Positions 5,242-7,098 of a stretch of DNA of 7,098 nucleotides are shown here, piece after piece. Below the pieces are notes generated by a model. That model made no database searches and had not been told where the DNA came from. It was given only the letters and a program-made list of their open reading frames with translations. The position numbers were made by a program, and so were the translations under genes. Positions within the stretch are counted from its first letter, which is position 1. Each line of letters opens with the position of its first letter. Origin of the DNA: Methylococcaceae bacterium (lineage in GTDB: Bacteria > Pseudomonadota > Gammaproteobacteria > Methylococcales > Methylomonadaceae); the NCBI GenBank assembly GCA_013140465.1, contig JABFST010000059.1:1-7098 (forward strand), written 5' to 3'.

Positions 5242-5907
5242 TCGTTACCAAGCAGAGATTGGGAACGAGATAAACGGCTTTAAGCGTTTTACGCGGCGGC
5301 ACGGCAATGTCTAAAGCCATTGCACTCCAGGTGACTGTGGGCTGACGCAAAAGGTAGGTATTGACCAAACACCCCCGCTACGCTAAGGTTCGCCAACCTT
5401 CCGCACAACCCAAGCCACTCGCCGAGGCCACCATGCCCACACGCCCCAACGTTTTCATATCCGCCACTAGCGGCGATTTGCGCACTGTGCGCGGTATCGT
5501 CAAAGACGCATTGCTCACCATCGGCTGCCATCCGGTGGAACAAACTAACTTCCCGCCCGATTACCGCACCGTCCATGACATGCTCTACGGCAAAATCAGC
5601 GCTTGCCAAGCTTTGGTGCATATCGTCGGCCTACGCTATGGCGCCGAACCGCAACCGCTCCACAACCCGCGCCGCTCGTACACACAACTGGAATACGACA
5701 TTGCCCGCGACTTGCAGCGCAAACGCGGGGATAAACGCTTTCGGGTGTATGTGTTCGTGTGTGCCGAGGGTTTTCCTTATGATGATGAACCGGATGAAGA
5801 AGATGCTGAGAAAAGGGAATTGCAACAACAGCACCGCCGCACCTTGTTGCAAGGGGATTTTTTGTATGAAACCCCGGCTGATTACCAAGCCCTAAAAGAG
5901 CGCATAC
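5242..5907 (+). repeat. Direct duplication, copy 2 (leader plus DUF4062 domain)
   Basis: The partner of 2829-3493. The left end lies inside an imperfect stem, CTCGTTACCAA (5241-5251) with TTGGGAACGAG (5259-5269), and the right end coincides with codon 158 of the DUF4062-TPR gene, where this copy continues in frame. Confidence 0.85.
5300..5328 (+). repeat. 29-bp hairpin repeat, GCAATG/CATTGC variant, in the second leader
   Basis: Identical to 2887-2915, and lies about 105 bases before the DUF4062-TPR start. The stem variant is the compensated form. Confidence 0.6.
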
Positions 5908-7098
5908 TGACTTTACGCGAAGAAGTTATCCATTTGCATGAGCAACTCGATGACTTAAAAAATGAATTGCCCAGCCAGACCGCCGCCGCAGTTGTGCAAG
6001 CACTCGATGCAGAGGCTATCGCAAACCGTTTGCGCACCGAAATTAACAGCCGCTTTGAGCGCGATGCCGCCCTCGCCCGCGAACAGCAACAAAACTGGCA
6101 AGCCCTACGCGCACTGGAGCGTAACCGTGATATGGCCTTGGCGCGGGTAGATGATGTCATCACCACGATTAAAGACGGGCTGGCGGGCAACCCCGACCCG
6201 ATATTTATAGAAGCCTCGCGCATTATCGAAAAAGAAGGCAGCGATGCCGCCCTAGCGTATTTAGAAAGCCACCAACTGGGCGTACTCGCAAAAGCCGACA
6301 CAGCGGCACTGCAAGCCCAAGCAGCCGAAGACAAACTGCACAAAACCCTGTCGCCGCTGGTCTTGCAAGCGGACTTATACGAAACCCGCCAACAATGGGA
6401 GGCGGCCTTAACGCTGTTAAGGCAAGTCGCGGACAAAGCCCCGCTTTGGTTTGAGGCGCGTAATCGTTTGGGGCGGATGTTAAAAAAGCTGGCGCGTTAT
6501 CCTGAGGCGGAAACAGAGTACAAGGCGATACAGGTGTTGGCGCAAAACGATGCGGAAAAAGCCATTGCCCTCAACAACCTCGCCCAGTTGTTACAGGCCA
6601 CCAACCGCCTCAGCGAGGCCGAGCCGCTGATGCGCCGCGCCTGGTCGATTGATGAAGCCAGCTATGGCAAGGAACATCCCAACGTTGCCATCCGGCTCAA
6701 CAACCTCGCCCTGTTGTTAAAGGCCACCAACCGCCTCAGCGAGGCCGAGCCGCTGATGCGCCGTGCTTTGGCAATCGATGAGGCCAGCTATGGCAAGGAT
6801 CATCCCAATGTCGCCACCGCCCTCAACAATCTCGCCACGTTGTTATATTCCACCAACCGCCTCAGCGAGGCCGAGCCGCTGATGCGCCGTGCCTGGTCAA
6901 TAGATGAAGCCAGCTTTGGCAAGGAGCATCCCGATGTCGCCCGCGACCTCAACAACCTCGCCGCGTTGTTACAGGCCACCAACCGCCTCAGCGAGGCCGA
7001 GCCGCTGATGCGCCGTGTCGTGGGGATAGTTGAAATAAGCTATGGCAAAGAACATCCCAAGGTCGCCATCGCCCTCAACAACCTCACCCAGTTGTTAC
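5433..7098 (+). CDS. DUF4062 - coiled coil - TPR protein (3' end outside the window)
   Basis: At least 555 residues are encoded, with no stop before the right edge. DUF4062 is at the N-terminus (VFISATSGDL 7-16, CQALVHIVGLRYGAEP 58-73, SYTQLEYDIA 82-91). A charged coiled coil (about 150-180, LREEVIHLHEQLDDLKNEL) and a long helical linker (to about 310) follow. Next come an ordinary TPR-like region (about 315-379, QWEAALTLLRQVADKAP and YPEAETEYKAI), then 42-residue kinesin-light-chain-type TPRs at 380-421, 422-463, 464-505, 506-547 and onward. ATG 5433 has GAGG at 5424-5427 and sits directly before the domain. The frame is open back to a TTG at 5361. TPRs probably bind a protein partner and DUF4062 may be the effector; no NTPase domain is visible. 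The protein appears cytosolic, with no signal or membrane segment. A sensor or conflict role is inference. Confidence 0.85.
   Translation, partial: MPTRPNVFISATSGDLRTVRGIVKDALLTIGCHPVEQTNFPPDYRTVHDMLYGKISACQALVHIVGLRYGAEPQPLHNPRRSYTQLEYDIARDLQRKRGDKRFRVYVFVCAEGFPYDDEPDEEDAEKRELQQQHRRTLLQGDFLYETPADYQALKERILTLREEVIHLHEQLDDLKNELPSQTAAAVVQALDAEAIANRLRTEINSRFERDAALAREQQQNWQALRALERNRDMALARVDDVITTIKDGLAGNPDPIFIEASRIIEKEGSDAALAYLESHQLGVLAKADTAALQAQAAEDKLHKTLSPLVLQADLYETRQQWEAALTLLRQVADKAPLWFEARNRLGRMLKKLARYPEAETEYKAIQVLAQNDAEKAIALNNLAQLLQATNRLSEAEPLMRRAWSIDEASYGKEHPNVAIRLNNLALLLKATNRLSEAEPLMRRALAIDEASYGKDHPNVATALNNLATLLYSTNRLSEAEPLMRRAWSIDEASFGKEHPDVARDLNNLAALLQATNRLSEAEPLMRRVVGIVEISYGKEHPKVAIALNNLTQLL
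6570..7098 (+). repeat. In-gene 126-bp tandem repeats encoding 42-residue TPRs
   Basis: Units begin at 6570, 6696, 6822, 6948 and 7074 (partial), each starting CTCAACAA(C/T)CTC. A block of 40 bases, beginning CCACCAACCGCCTCAGCGAG and coding TNRLSEAEPLMRR, is identical in all four complete units, including third codon positions. Variation is confined to the residues before it (for example LLQA, LLKA, LLYS) and to the second half. Such uniformity at DNA level points to recent expansion or gene conversion. Confidence 0.9.

Noticed and set aside
5882..6436. 184-codon - strand frame opposite the DUF4062-TPR gene
   Set aside because: Serine/alanine-rich antisense shadow; the + strand frame continues unbroken from DUF4062 into TPRs.
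6800..6982. - strand frame over the TPR repeats
   Set aside because: Antisense of the TPR codons; its internal repeat simply mirrors the 126-bp units.

Overview
The window looks like accessory chromosome from a gammaproteobacterium of medium GC. The gene content and the abundant REP-like palindromes are reminiscent of Methylococcales or Thiotrichales, but that assignment is an impression and nothing in the window (no rRNA or tRNA) proves it. All clearly supported intact genes read on the + strand. The only coding-like signal on the - strand is a short remnant.

Left part (1-2217): a 30-residue tail of an unrecognised gene, then two overlapping genes for PAS-domain signalling proteins. The first (111-914) matches the C-terminal PAS segment of CheB-CheR-PAS hybrid proteins but lacks the CheB and CheR domains. 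The second (911-1468) is a coiled-coil plus PAS protein with no output domain. An independent glutathione S-transferase-like gene follows (1564-2217).

Middle part (2218-5432): repeat-rich DNA surrounding a lipoprotein-type PAP2/class A acid phosphatase (3773-4660). The repeats include REP-like hairpins of several families, a 134-bp cassette present twice at about 97% identity, a 59-bp perfect repeat, a 29-bp hairpin element in four copies with a compensatory stem change, and a long 25-bp-arm inverted repeat that supplies the stop codon of a small ORF behind the phosphatase. A remnant of the C-terminus of a GH94/cyclic beta-glucan synthase-like protein lies antisense at 5096-5239.

The most interesting element is a roughly 665-bp direct duplication (2829-3493 and 5242-5907) carrying a leader plus the N-terminal DUF4062 domain of a DUF4062-TPR protein. 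The first copy is cut after residue 158 and ends in an unrelated tail, giving a 192-residue DUF4062-only protein. The second copy continues through a coiled coil into kinesin-light-chain-type TPRs of 42 residues that are strongly homogenised at DNA level and run off the right edge. Both copies are preceded by the same REP cassette. DUF4062-TPR proteins resemble NLR-like sensors without an NTPase. A role in biological conflict or defence is a hypothesis, not something the sequence proves.
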